Assembly: GCA_964409645.1 (NCBI GenBank)
Contig: CAYPEK010000007.1
Coordinates: 1-64,000, forward strand
DNA: 64,000 nt
Direction of reading: 5' to 3'
DNA from: CAYPEK01 sp964409645
GTDB taxonomy: Bacteria; UBP15; UBA6099
Shown here: one piece after another, positions 26,780 to 34,569 of the stretch
Numbering within the stretch: position 1 is the first letter of the stretch
How the letters are laid out: every line of letters begins with the position of its first letter
Position numbers and translations under genes: made by a program
Notes under the pieces: generated by a model
Databases searched by the model: none
What the model was told of the DNA's origin: nothing
The model's input: only the letters and a program-made list of their open reading frames with translations

Positions 26780-27040
26780 CTACCCGCCGCTTTCGTCGAG
26801 CGCGAACTTGTCGAGTATCCATTCCATGTTGCGCGTGTGGAAGGATATCTCGTAGAACCCGTCCGATTCGGAGACGGCCGCGAAGTGGTATATCCGGTAC
26901 TGACCGTCGTGCTCGGACCAGCGGCCGGTGACCTCCCGCAGCCGGTGTACGCGGTTGCCCCACCGGAACCTGACAGGCGCAAACCTGTTGTCCTTGAATT
27001 TTGCCATGACCGACACTTTTTCGCCGACTTCGTGCACCAT
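26780..27040 (-). CDS. Small DUF6504-like protein coupled to dinB
   Basis: This 86-residue protein has the pattern of a small beta-rich domain: PVRFRWGNRVHRLREVTGRW, then DGQYRIYHF and DGFYEISFHTRNMEW. It resembles DUF6504 proteins, which often lie next to Y-family polymerase genes in actinobacteria and other phyla. The start has AAGGAGG upstream at proper spacing. Its stop lies 2 nt before the dinB start. Such proteins are thought to belong with mutasome-type DNA damage tolerance modules, but no activity is established. Family assignment is from recalled motif pattern. Confidence 0.7.
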   Translation of the reverse strand: MVHEVGEKVSVMAKFKDNRFAPVRFRWGNRVHRLREVTGRWSEHDGQYRIYHFAAVSESDGFYEISFHTRNMEWILDKFALDESGG

Positions 27041-27198
27041 ACCGCCGGCCTCCTTCTCGTTGCGCGGGACGGCATGTCGGGCTGCCCCGCGTGCGGCTGT
27101 TTTTAACCCGGATTCGTCAATAAAGAAACAAATCCGGGGCGATGTTCATAGCGACGATCTGCTTCGTTGCCGGCACATTTTTTTGTTCATGTCAGTAA

Positions 27199-27218
27199 GG
27201 GCACGTTGCAACGTGCCC
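27199..27218. repeat. Perfect 20-bp palindrome, REP-like
   Basis: GGGCACGTTGCAACGTGCCC is its own reverse complement, in a context GTAAGGGC...GCCCCTAC that resembles REP-type intergenic palindromes. Only one copy was seen in this window. Confidence 0.75.
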
Positions 27219-27270
27219 CTACAATAATATGCGCCTTTCGCCTCGCATTTCATCTACTCTGAATCATTGC

Positions 27271-27306
27271 AAACCGAATCTCCTAAATGGCGGATTCGGT
27301 TTTTTT
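27271..27306 (+). terminator. Orphan terminator-like hairpin
   Basis: AAACCGAATC and GATTCGGTTT pair around a loop of about 12 nt, followed by a T run reading rightward. No plus-strand gene lies directly upstream, so it may be a remnant or insulate the promoter at 27548. Confidence 0.6.
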
Positions 27307-27377
27307 AATATTATTTGCCGCCTGTGACAATTATACTGTACAAAGATACAGCAATCAAGCGCGGCGGGGAAAAATTC

Positions 27378-27539
27378 AGTGGCGAGGATAGAGTAGCGAG
27401 AACTCAGGGAAAGGCAAAAAAACGGTAGATAGTAGAGTAGTAGAATAGCAGGTAGGGGAAAAGAAAAAACAAGAATATAGAATACAAAATATAGAATATA
27501 GCAAAAAACGAAAAGCAAAAGATTAAAACCGAGCCGCGC
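27378..27539 (+). repeat. Long non-palindromic repeat, left copy (inverted with respect to 33829-33960)
   Basis: A purine-rich sequence with runs such as GATAGTAGAGTAGTAGA, AATATAGAATAC and AAGCAAAAGATTA, ending ACCGAGCCGCGC. The same order of motifs appears on the opposite strand at 33829-33960. The left copy has an extra 14 nt (AAAATATAGAATAT). Confidence 0.8.
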
Positions 27540-27547
27540 GCTGTTCG

Positions 27548-27576
27548 TTGACAGTGTTTCCACGGAACGGTATAAA
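27548..27576 (+). promoter_or_regulatory. Near-consensus sigma70 promoter
   Basis: A perfect TTGACA, a 17-nt spacer and TATAAA. It predicts a transcript starting near 27583, about 38 nt before the start codon of the secreted protein gene at 27621. Confidence 0.85.
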
Positions 27577-27620
27577 AAGCGGGACGGCTGTACGGGAAGT
27601 CATTGCATCGGAGGCACGTG

Positions 27621-29309
27621 ATGAATAAAAGGCTGTTGGTGTCGGCGGCGGTTTGCTTCGCTGTTTTGTATTCGGTGGCGGCGCTGCGGGCGTCGGCCGC
27701 GGACGGCGCTTGCGGATCGAACGCATACAAGGGCGGCTATATGATACCGGGTCCGGCGGAAGCCGGTTACGACGCGGCGCTTGCGGCGGAGGCGCGTCGG
27801 CACGACAGGCAGTTTCACGCGTTCAACGCGCAGCCGATGGGCGCCGGGTCCGATGTGATAGTTCCGGCGGCGGAGCCGGAGCGGCGCAGCATGATAGAGG
27901 ATTTCATCCTGAAGAGCGACGGCTGGGATTTCGAGAAATATTCCGGCCACAGTGTTTTCGACGCGGTGGGCGGCTGGGAGAAGACGGCCGGTCTCTACGC
28001 CGGAGTGGGCGTCGCGGCGGATGCGTTCCGGTACGCGGTGCTGCGGGATCAGAACGCCGACTGCGGCGAGATAGAGATTGCTCGTAAGCAAATGATCGAC
28101 GCGCTGGACGCGATGCATCTCGCGTTCACGATTCCCGGCAAGCCGGGTGTGGTCGCGCGCGGATTTCTCAGGAAGGACCTGCCCGGGTTCGCGCAGCGGG
28201 TGAAGACGATGCCGCTTGCGGACGAGCAGGGGCGGCCGCTTCCGCTGGTGAAGAACAACGGGACGTGGCGCGAGGACGGTTCGGGCCGGTATCCTGACTA
28301 TATCTGGGAGGACTCGATCAGCCGGGATCAGATGCTCGGTTGGGCGATGGCGTCGGCCGTGGCGTCGGAAGTGATGCGGGGCGACGCGTCGTTTCCGGAA
28401 AGCGTCAAAAGCCGCCTGCGCGCGGACGCGGCGATGGCCTGCAAGGCGATGAGGAAGTTGAACAAAAACGGCTACGACCTTGAGTTTCCGGACTCGGACG
28501 GCCGCACGACTTTTTTCGGCCACCTGAACGAAAACAACCTCGACGGCAAATATCTGCCCGGCCTGAAAAACGGATTCTACGCGATGATGGCGCTGGGGAT
28601 ATACTCGGCGTACAGTTACGCCTCGGAGGACCCGGAACTCGATAAATATCTTTACGGCACATTGATAAAAAAGCGCAGGCTCCCGCAGATTGCGCTCGAA
28701 CACATGAAGTTCATCGACATGGGAGCCGGCTCGAATTTCTCGAACTACAACATGGTGTTCACGGCGGCGTGGCTTGCGACTCGTTACATAAATGACAACG
28801 CGGCGCTCGCCGATCTGAGAAAGTCGGTCGAGGTACAGATATATGAGATACCGGGCGCGTCGCGGCAGCCTGTGGAGCAGAAAGACAGTCTGTTCGATTT
28901 CATTTACTCGGCGGCCAAGACGGAGGGCACGGCGTTCTCGGCGCCGGTGAAGCCGGGTGACGCGGGCGCGATGTCGCGCGGGATCGAGACGTTGCGCGAG
29001 TTTCCGAAGGCGCCGTTTTTCGATTTCACGGTCGCCAACTGCGACGAGAAGGAAATCGCCGCCGGCGTATGCACACTGAACGACGGCACGGAAGTGCACC
29101 TGCTCGGCAATGTAGGCTGGGGCGACCAGCTCGTTGCGGATAAGCCGATACCGATGAAGATCAGGCCGTCGAGCAACTATTACTGGCGGAGCAATCCGTA
29201 CGAGCCGAACGGCGGCGGTTCCGGCGACCATCTGGACATGGCGGCGGATTTCAGAGTTGCTTATTGGCTCGGCAGATGGACACGCATCCCGGAGGTGGCG
29301 GAAAAATGA
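27621..29309 (+). CDS. Secreted protein of unknown function, possible alpha/alpha-barrel enzyme
   Basis: The 562-residue protein starts with a clear signal peptide (basic MNKR, hydrophobic core, cleavage after RASA near residue 26). The mature part is rich in helices with conserved-looking aromatic and acidic stretches such as WEDSISRDQMLGWAMA, FFGHLNENNLDG and SNFSNYNMVFTAAWLATRY. This is reminiscent of (alpha/alpha)6-barrel glycosidases or lyases, but no catalytic motif is certain. The ATG is chosen over an upstream in-frame TTG because CGGAGG lies six nt before it. Its stop overlaps the start of the DUF89 gene (ATGA), so the two are coupled. No family is named with confidence. Confidence 0.7.
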   Translation: MNKRLLVSAAVCFAVLYSVAALRASAADGACGSNAYKGGYMIPGPAEAGYDAALAAEARRHDRQFHAFNAQPMGAGSDVIVPAAEPERRSMIEDFILKSDGWDFEKYSGHSVFDAVGGWEKTAGLYAGVGVAADAFRYAVLRDQNADCGEIEIARKQMIDALDAMHLAFTIPGKPGVVARGFLRKDLPGFAQRVKTMPLADEQGRPLPLVKNNGTWREDGSGRYPDYIWEDSISRDQMLGWAMASAVASEVMRGDASFPESVKSRLRADAAMACKAMRKLNKNGYDLEFPDSDGRTTFFGHLNENNLDGKYLPGLKNGFYAMMALGIYSAYSYASEDPELDKYLYGTLIKKRRLPQIALEHMKFIDMGAGSNFSNYNMVFTAAWLATRYINDNAALADLRKSVEVQIYEIPGASRQPVEQKDSLFDFIYSAAKTEGTAFSAPVKPGDAGAMSRGIETLREFPKAPFFDFTVANCDEKEIAAGVCTLNDGTEVHLLGNVGWGDQLVADKPIPMKIRPSSNYYWRSNPYEPNGGGSGDHLDMAADFRVAYWLGRWTRIPEVAEK

Positions 29310-30181
29310 AAACAAAACTCGATTGTTACCCGTGTTATTTCAGGCAGGCGCTGCAGGCGGTGCGCTTTTCGACGGATGACGAGGCGCTGCACTGGAAGAC
29401 GCTGCGCGCGGTGGCGGATTTTCTTAGCGATTGGCCCGCGGACACCAGTTCGACGGATACATCGGAACGGTTCCACAATCTGGTTAAGGAATCGCTCAAC
29501 GACCCGGACCCGTATTTAAAGGTAAAAGAGGAATTCACAAAAAAGGCCGAGGAACTCGAACCGCTGATCACGGAACTTGCGGCGTCGGGTGGCGACCCGC
29601 TCGAGGCAGCGGTGAAGCTCGCGATCGCGGGCAACATAATCGACTTCGGCGCGGGTGGCGTGTTCGATGTCGAAAGCGCGGTGCGCGGCGCGCTCGATTT
29701 TCAGTTCGCGATAAATCATTACGAATCGTTCAAGCGCGAGATAGAGAAGGCGCGAACGGTTCTTTATCTCGGCGACAACACGGGCGAGATATATTTCGAC
29801 AAGCCGCTTCTCAGGTTGCTGAAAGGCAAAGATGTCACATTCGTGGCGCGCGGCGGCCCGATTCTGAACGACGCGACGATCGAGTACGCGGAGCGTGCCG
29901 GTCTGGGAGAACTCGCGAAACTGACCGACTCCGGGCTCGCCGTTCCGTGCTATCCGGTGGGGCACGCGCGGAAGGAAGTCGCGGAACTGTTCGATACCGT
30001 CGATGTCATTATTTCGAAAGGGCAGGGGAATTTCGAATCGCTCCACGACAGCGAGCGCGAGAATATTTTCTTCCTGATGAAGATAAAGTGCGACCTCGTG
30101 GCGCGCATGCTCGAAGGAACCAAGTGCGGCGACATAGTTATCATGCAGAGTGGCAGCCTGCCGGTGCGGGAAGTGTACTGA
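29306..30181 (+). CDS. DUF89 family protein (ARMT1-like metal-dependent phosphatase)
   Basis: This 291-residue protein has the DUF89 hallmarks: an N-terminal CYPC pair (Cys7, Cys10) in DCYPCYFRQAL, then AGNIIDFG, LGDNTGEIYFDK and ISKGQGNFESL, with Asp and Asn residues that bind Mn or Ni. Characterised members are damage-control phosphatases acting on reactive sugar phosphates or phosphopantetheine-type metabolites. The CxxC subgroup is common in bacteria and archaea. The start overlaps the previous stop by 4 nt (ATGA). A palindromic repeat follows directly. Confidence 0.9.
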   Translation: MKTKLDCYPCYFRQALQAVRFSTDDEALHWKTLRAVADFLSDWPADTSSTDTSERFHNLVKESLNDPDPYLKVKEEFTKKAEELEPLITELAASGGDPLEAAVKLAIAGNIIDFGAGGVFDVESAVRGALDFQFAINHYESFKREIEKARTVLYLGDNTGEIYFDKPLLRLLKGKDVTFVARGGPILNDATIEYAERAGLGELAKLTDSGLAVPCYPVGHARKEVAELFDTVDVIISKGQGNFESLHDSERENIFFLMKIKCDLVARMLEGTKCGDIVIMQSGSLPVREVY

Positions 30182-30202
30182 TTTCGAGGCACAAATAGTT
30201 GT

Positions 30203-30306
30203 TAATCGCTCCCACGCTCCGCGTGGGAGCGGGGAACGGACGCTCTGCGTCCACCGACGCGGGAGCGTCGGAAGAAGCATTCCCACGCAGAGCGTGGGAA
30301 CGATTA
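30203..30306. repeat. 104-bp MITE-like palindromic repeat, copy 2
   Basis: Same TAATCG...CGATTA ends and four-hairpin layout as the copy at 999-1102. Relative to it, one base is lost after the first hairpin and one gained in the third (GCGGGAGC against GCGGAGC). Confidence 0.87.
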
Positions 30307-30333
30307 AAAATTGCTGCTATTATTAGGTGTACA

Positions 30334-30415
30334 GTGCCACCCTCAAACTTGTTTTGAGGGTGATAAACATACATTGTCTCATAGCGCACCCTCAAATGAA
30401 ATTTGAGGGTGGCAC
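30334..30415. repeat. Second type of palindromic element (GTGCCACCCTCAAA family)
   Basis: Two hairpins, CACCCTCAAA-CTTGT-TTTGAGGGTG and CACCCTCAAAT-GAA-ATTTGAGGGTG, are enclosed by outer arms GTGCCAC/GTGGCAC. It lies 27 nt after the MITE-like copy and just before the GH113-like gene. Confidence 0.75.
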
Positions 30416-30449
30416 AAAAACATTTACGGTGCACTAGTGGGTGATAAAT

Positions 30450-31478
30450 ATGAAGCGGATCCGTTTTGCGTTCATTCTTGCTGCCGTTGCGGCGGTGGCT
30501 GTTTCCTCGAATGCGCGCGCTGAAAAAGTTTACGGCACTTGGTACTTCATGACGCCCGGGACAGACCCGGCGGTTGTCGCGTCCGACATGAAAAAGATCG
30601 CGGCGATGGGGTTCAATCATGTGATGTTCCCGGCGTTTGTGTCGCAGAAGGATGCGGCGTCGATCGAAGTTGTACCGCCGGACCAGAACTTTCTCGACCT
30701 GCTCGGCAAGGCGGCGGACTCCGCGAAGGCGGCGGGGCTTAAGACGTCGTTCACCGGATTTCTGCTTGTCGGCGACGGCGCGTGGCGCGGGACGATCCTG
30801 CCGGCGTCGAAGAAGAAATGGGCGGTGTCGTATCTCAAGGCGATCGAGCCGCACCTGAAACTCGCCGCCGAGAAAAAAGTGGATATGTTTTGCGTGAGCA
30901 GCGAAATGGAGTCGATGAAGATTTACCCTGAGGTGTGGAATTACATAATCGAAAAGGCGCGCGGGCTGTACGGCGGCGAACTCGGCTACAACACGAACTG
31001 GTGGTCCGGCCCGTCGGAGTTTAATACTGTACTGAACATGATGAACTGGCTGTCGAAGCTGGACTTTATCGGCGTGTCTGGCTATTTCCCGCTGACAAAA
31101 AAGACAGACCCGACTCGCGAGGAACTTGTCGCCGCGTGGAGCAACGACGCGCGTGGAGTGAACGTGCTGAAGAATTTAGCCGATCTCAAAAAGAAATATC
31201 CGGAGAAGCGTATATTTTCGTGGGAGGTAGGCTACCGGAGCATGGACGGTGCGAACAGGGAGCCGTGGAACTGGGGCATCAAAGCGGAATCGGACCCGGC
31301 GGAACAGGCGGACTGTTTCGCGGCGTTTATGGATGCGTTCAAGGATTCGGCGCTCGACGGGTTTGTAATCTGGTCGCTCGATCCGGGTCTGACGCCGCGC
31401 GAGCTGGGCTACGATTTCTATGGCAAGCCCGCGCAGCAGGAAGTCGAGAAGTTTATCAAAGCAAACCCAGCGAAGTGA
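30450..31478 (+). CDS. Secreted GH113-like TIM-barrel glycosidase
   Basis: This 342-residue protein has a signal peptide (MKRIRFAFIL..., cleavage after NARA near residue 24) and a single TIM-barrel domain. Its motifs match the GH113 endo-mannanase type: CVSSEMESM with a candidate acid/base Glu, GGELGYNTNWW, LDFIGVSGYFPL, FSWEVGYRSMDG with a candidate nucleophile Glu, and a final strand GFVIWSLDPG. It probably acts on plant or microbial beta-mannan or a related glycan outside the inner membrane. ATG is chosen over GTG at 30441 because GGTGA lies six nt upstream. It lies between two repeat elements and a flavin reductase. Confidence 0.78.
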   Translation: MKRIRFAFILAAVAAVAVSSNARAEKVYGTWYFMTPGTDPAVVASDMKKIAAMGFNHVMFPAFVSQKDAASIEVVPPDQNFLDLLGKAADSAKAAGLKTSFTGFLLVGDGAWRGTILPASKKKWAVSYLKAIEPHLKLAAEKKVDMFCVSSEMESMKIYPEVWNYIIEKARGLYGGELGYNTNWWSGPSEFNTVLNMMNWLSKLDFIGVSGYFPLTKKTDPTREELVAAWSNDARGVNVLKNLADLKKKYPEKRIFSWEVGYRSMDGANREPWNWGIKAESDPAEQADCFAAFMDAFKDSALDGFVIWSLDPGLTPRELGYDFYGKPAQQEVEKFIKANPAK

Positions 31479-31631
31479 AATCGAATAAAGCCCTTTCTTC
31501 GATTTCCGACTGCGTTGAAAAAAAATAGATAAAGGTTTCCAGAGCGGCAGCGGTTATTTTTCTGGATATATCTCGCGGTATGAATTAAAATATCCCGGCA
31601 TTTAAATACACAGTAAATGGAGAACTTCAAC

Positions 31632-33638
31632 ATGGACCCCCTATTCGTTCCCATTAAGATTAACAAGACTGAGGTTAAAAATCGTATTTACCTTCCGGCG
31701 ATGCACCTGAACATGTGCCTCAATTTCGAGGTGACGGATCAGATATGCGCTTTCTACGCGGAGCGCGCGAAGGGCGGCGCGGGCGCGGTATGCGTCGGTT
31801 TCTGCACGGTGGACCTCGCCGGCGGTATGCCGACGAACATCGGCGGACACGACGACATGTACATCCCCGGGCTGAAGAAACTTTCGGCGGCGATCAACGA
31901 CAACGGCGCTCGCTCGGTGATTCAGATTAACCATCAGGGCCGGTACGCGTTCAGCATGTTCCTTCCGAAGGGCAAGACGCCGGTGGCGCCGTCGCCGATC
32001 GCGTCGAAGTTGACGGGCGAGACTCCGCGCGAGCTTACACATGACGAAATCCTCGCGCTCATCGACGGGTTCGCGCAGACCGCGCGCCGCGTGAAAGAGG
32101 GCGGTTTCGACATGTGCGAAGTGCTCGCCGGAACCGGGTATCTGATCAGCGAATTCCTTTCGCCGTTGACGAACAAACGGACGGACGAGTGGGGCGGCTC
32201 GGAGGAGAACCGGATGCGGTTCGGCTGCGAGGTCGTTAAAGCGATCCGTAAGATGAACGGGCCGGACTATCCGATCATCGTGAGGATGAACGGCAACGAT
32301 ATGATGGAAGGCGGCATGCGCGGCGACGAGCTGCGGCGGTTCGGGAAGGCGCTCGAAAACGCGGGCGCGGACGCATTGTGCATAAACGTCGGCTGGCACG
32401 AGGCGCAGGTACCGCAGATAACGATGGGTGTTCCGCGCGCGAACTACGCGTATCTCGCGCGGCGGATGAAGGAATCGGTCGGCATACCCGTCATCGCGAG
32501 CCACCGCATCAACGACGCGGAAGACGCGCGGGACCTCGTGCGGTACGGTTTCTGCGACATGGCGGGGATGGGGCGCGCGCTGATCGCGGACCCGTATCTG
32601 CCGCAGAAGGCGATGGAGGGCCGCGAGGACGAGATAGTTCACTGCTGCGCGTGCGGTCAGGGATGTTTCGACCACGTGTTCCTGCTCAAGCCGATCGAGT
32701 GCCTGCTGAACCCGAAAGCCGGGCACGAGCTTGAGACATTCGATAAAGCGGCGAAGCAGAAAAAGGTGGCGGTTGTCGGCGGCGGCGTGGCCGGGATGGC
32801 GGCGGCGCTGGCGGCCGTGGAGCGCGGACATGACGTTACGCTGTACGAGGCGAACCACTACCTCGGTGGCCAGATCATGATCGCGTCGATGCCTCCGGGC
32901 CGCGAGGAGTTCGCGCAGCTCGCCGAGGATTACGAGATGCAGATACGCCTTGCGGGCGTTAAGATAAACACGGGCTGCATTGTGACCGCCGAGATGCTGA
33001 AGCAGCGGAAGTACGACGCGGTCGTGCTCGCGACGGGCGCGCAGCCTTTCACGCCGCCGATCCCGGGCGCGGGCCGCGAGAACGTCGTGCAGGCGTGGGA
33101 CTTCCTGATGGGCGAGTACGAGGGCGAACTCGGAAAGAAAGTTGTGATCGTCGGCGGCGGCGCGGTGGGTGTCGAGACGGCTATCGCGATCGCGGAAATC
33201 GGAACGCTGCCCGCGGACACTATGAAGTTTCTATTCGTCAACAAGGCGGAATCGTACGAGGAGCTTTACAACCTCGCGACGAAGGGAATCATCGATGTTA
33301 CGCTCGTCGAGATGGTGTCGAAGATCGGCAAGGACATCGGAAAATCGACGCGGTGGACGATGAATCTCGACATGCACCGGTACGGCGTGAAAACACTCGT
33401 GAATTCGAAGGTTCTAGAGATAAATGAAGAGGGTGTGCAGATAGAGAGAAAGGGCGGCGAGAAGGAACTGCTGCCCGCGGACACGGTGATTATGGCGGTC
33501 GGCGCGAAACCGTTCTGCCCGCTGAAAGAAGAACTCGACGGCAGCGGTATGGAAGTGGTCGTGGTGGGCGATGCGTCGAAAGTGGCGCTCGCGTTCGACG
33601 CGATCCACAGCGGATACAAAGCCGGCATGAAGTTATAA
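31632..33638 (+). CDS. NADH:flavin oxidoreductase, dienoyl-CoA reductase/BaiCD-type
   Basis: This 668-residue flavoenzyme has an old-yellow-enzyme TIM barrel at the N-terminus (LFVPIKI...KNRIYLPAM, about 1-330), binding FMN. A 4Fe-4S site follows with exact spacing C-x2-C-x3-C-x11-C (Cys338, 341, 345, 357). The C-terminal part has two Rossmann modules, VAVVGGGVAGMAAALAA for FAD and VVIVGGGAVGVETAIA for NAD(P)H. The family reduces activated C=C bonds (2,4-dienoyl-CoA, bile-acid enoates, trimethylamine). The substrate is not evident. GGAGA lies eight nt before this ATG; another ATG five codons earlier lacks an RBS. Confidence 0.92.
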   Translation: MDPLFVPIKINKTEVKNRIYLPAMHLNMCLNFEVTDQICAFYAERAKGGAGAVCVGFCTVDLAGGMPTNIGGHDDMYIPGLKKLSAAINDNGARSVIQINHQGRYAFSMFLPKGKTPVAPSPIASKLTGETPRELTHDEILALIDGFAQTARRVKEGGFDMCEVLAGTGYLISEFLSPLTNKRTDEWGGSEENRMRFGCEVVKAIRKMNGPDYPIIVRMNGNDMMEGGMRGDELRRFGKALENAGADALCINVGWHEAQVPQITMGVPRANYAYLARRMKESVGIPVIASHRINDAEDARDLVRYGFCDMAGMGRALIADPYLPQKAMEGREDEIVHCCACGQGCFDHVFLLKPIECLLNPKAGHELETFDKAAKQKKVAVVGGGVAGMAAALAAVERGHDVTLYEANHYLGGQIMIASMPPGREEFAQLAEDYEMQIRLAGVKINTGCIVTAEMLKQRKYDAVVLATGAQPFTPPIPGAGRENVVQAWDFLMGEYEGELGKKVVIVGGGAVGVETAIAIAEIGTLPADTMKFLFVNKAESYEELYNLATKGIIDVTLVEMVSKIGKDIGKSTRWTMNLDMHRYGVKTLVNSKVLEINEEGVQIERKGGEKELLPADTVIMAVGAKPFCPLKEELDGSGMEVVVVGDASKVALAFDAIHSGYKAGMKL

Positions 33639-33662
33639 GAAGGACCTGAATAGCAACCATTA

Positions 33663-33691
33663 GGAGCGGGGCCGCAAGGCTCCGCTTTTTT
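33663..33691 (+). terminator. Rho-independent terminator of the flavin reductase gene
   Basis: AGCGGGGCC-GCAA-GGCTCCGCT (one G-T pair) followed by a T run. Confidence 0.85.
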
Positions 33692-33782
33692 ATGAAAAAT
33701 AAAAGTTATGAATATAGCATAAGACAAAAAGCAACATATTAGTTGTGTAGTGCGGGGACACGATTAAGCGATTAATACGAAA

Positions 33783-33807
33783 GCGGCGTCAGGCCGCCGC
33801 ACTCCCA
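33783..33807 (-). repeat. REP-like element, GTGCGGCG family, copy C
   Basis: Same orientation as copy B at 25308-25332; in reverse it reads TGGGAGTGCGGCGGCCTGAC followed by GCCGC. The arms can form a hairpin. Confidence 0.72.
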
Positions 33808-33828
33808 GATTAATACATCTAAAATGAG

Positions 33829-33960
33829 CGCGGCTCGGTTCTAATCTTTTGCTTATCGTTTTTGCTGTATTCTATATTTCTATTTTTGCTTTTCCCTAAC
33901 TACTATCTACTACTCTACTATCAACAGTTTTCTTTCACTCTATTTTCGCTGCTCGCTGCT
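33829..33960 (-). repeat. Long non-palindromic repeat, right copy (inverted)
   Basis: Its reverse complement shares the ordered motifs GATAGTAGAGTAGTAGA, AATATAGAATAC, AGCAAAAAC, AAGCAAAAGATTA and ACCGAGCCGCGC with 27378-27539. The pair brackets about 6.3 kb. Confidence 0.8.
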
Positions 33961-33969
33961 GGATACTGA

Positions 33970-34569
33970 TCAGACGATTATCTGTTCGGCTTCGTAGATG
34001 ATTTCATCCGGGGTGATGGCGGCGACGCGGGCGCGGAACGGAAGCCCGGTAATGTCCGGGTTCTTTATCAGATACCACCACGAGTTCACGGTGGCGTGTT
34101 CGGCTTTGCCCTGTTCGACGAGTGTCATGTCCAGCTCGTGCAGAGAAACTTCCATCGAAACGAACTGTATCTTTTCTTTGATCGTTATTTTCAGGAAAAG
34201 CAACTGCCCGGTTTTCTCCGCGACAATGTTCTCGAATTCGAGTTTCTTCTGCGGTACGATGTGCTTGTGAGTTTCGATGTAATCCGAGATTGCTAGGTGA
34301 TAAACGGAACGGCCCGTTTCCTTCGATTTCTCCGCGTACTGCGCTTTCTTATCCTCGTCGGCTATGACTTCCTTCGCGTGCTCGACCGCCATTTTGAAGA
34401 GGTTGACCTGCTTCTGCTCCGGCGGGCTTTTTCTGCGGCCGGGGTTTCTTTTCGGCTTGCGGCAGATGTACGGTTTGCCGTCCCGCACCTTGATCACGAA
34501 ATCGGTGCCGTGCATGTCCACCCATTCCTTGAGGTTGATCTGCCCGGAATTATTCTTCTTCTTTGTCAA
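33970..34569 (-). CDS. Lysine-rich protein of unknown function overlapping rlmN
   Basis: I do not recognise this 199-residue protein. A basic N-terminal part (CRKPKRNPGRRKSPPEQKQ) is followed by a predicted helical stretch and a beta-rich C-terminal half (KLEFENIVAEK...IQFVSMEVSLHELDM). It has no signal peptide or membrane segment. The start is TTG at 34569, preceded by GGAGG eight nt upstream. This makes it overlap the end of rlmN by 20 nt in another frame, a translational-coupling layout. The frame stays open further upstream inside rlmN without start support. The basic region suggests nucleic-acid or ribosome binding, an inference from composition only. Confidence 0.65.
   Translation of the reverse strand: MTKKKNNSGQINLKEWVDMHGTDFVIKVRDGKPYICRKPKRNPGRRKSPPEQKQVNLFKMAVEHAKEVIADEDKKAQYAEKSKETGRSVYHLAISDYIETHKHIVPQKKLEFENIVAEKTGQLLFLKITIKEKIQFVSMEVSLHELDMTLVEQGKAEHATVNSWWYLIKNPDITGLPFRARVAAITPDEIIYEAEQIIV

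Larger units (their letters stand above)
27041..27620. other. Large intergenic region with several repeats and a strong promoter
   Basis: This 580-bp region has no gene. From left to right it holds a hairpin CCCGGATT/AATCCGGG (27107-27138), a perfect 20-bp palindrome (27199-27218), a terminator-like hairpin (27271-27306), a non-palindromic repeat of about 160 bp shared with 33829-33960, and a strong promoter (27548-27576). It marks the left edge of an accessory-looking segment. Confidence 0.7.
33639..33969. other. Repeat-rich intergenic region, right edge of the accessory segment
   Basis: This 331-bp stretch contains no gene. It holds a terminator, a REP-like copy and the inverted copy of the long repeat. 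The flanking genes converge on it. Confidence 0.7.

Noticed and set aside
27107..27138. Hairpin CCCGGATT/AATCCGGG upstream of the DUF6504-like gene, considered as a riboswitch or terminator.
   Set aside because: It has a 16-nt loop and no T run on either strand, so no function can be supported.
27600..29315. A 571-codon minus-strand frame opposite the secreted protein gene.
   Set aside because: Arg/His-rich translation without motifs. The plus strand has a promoter, RBS and signal peptide.
31641..32858. A 405-codon minus-strand frame opposite the flavin reductase.
   Set aside because: Shadow of a strongly GC-biased gene; the plus strand carries a complete OYE, Fe-S and FAD motif set.
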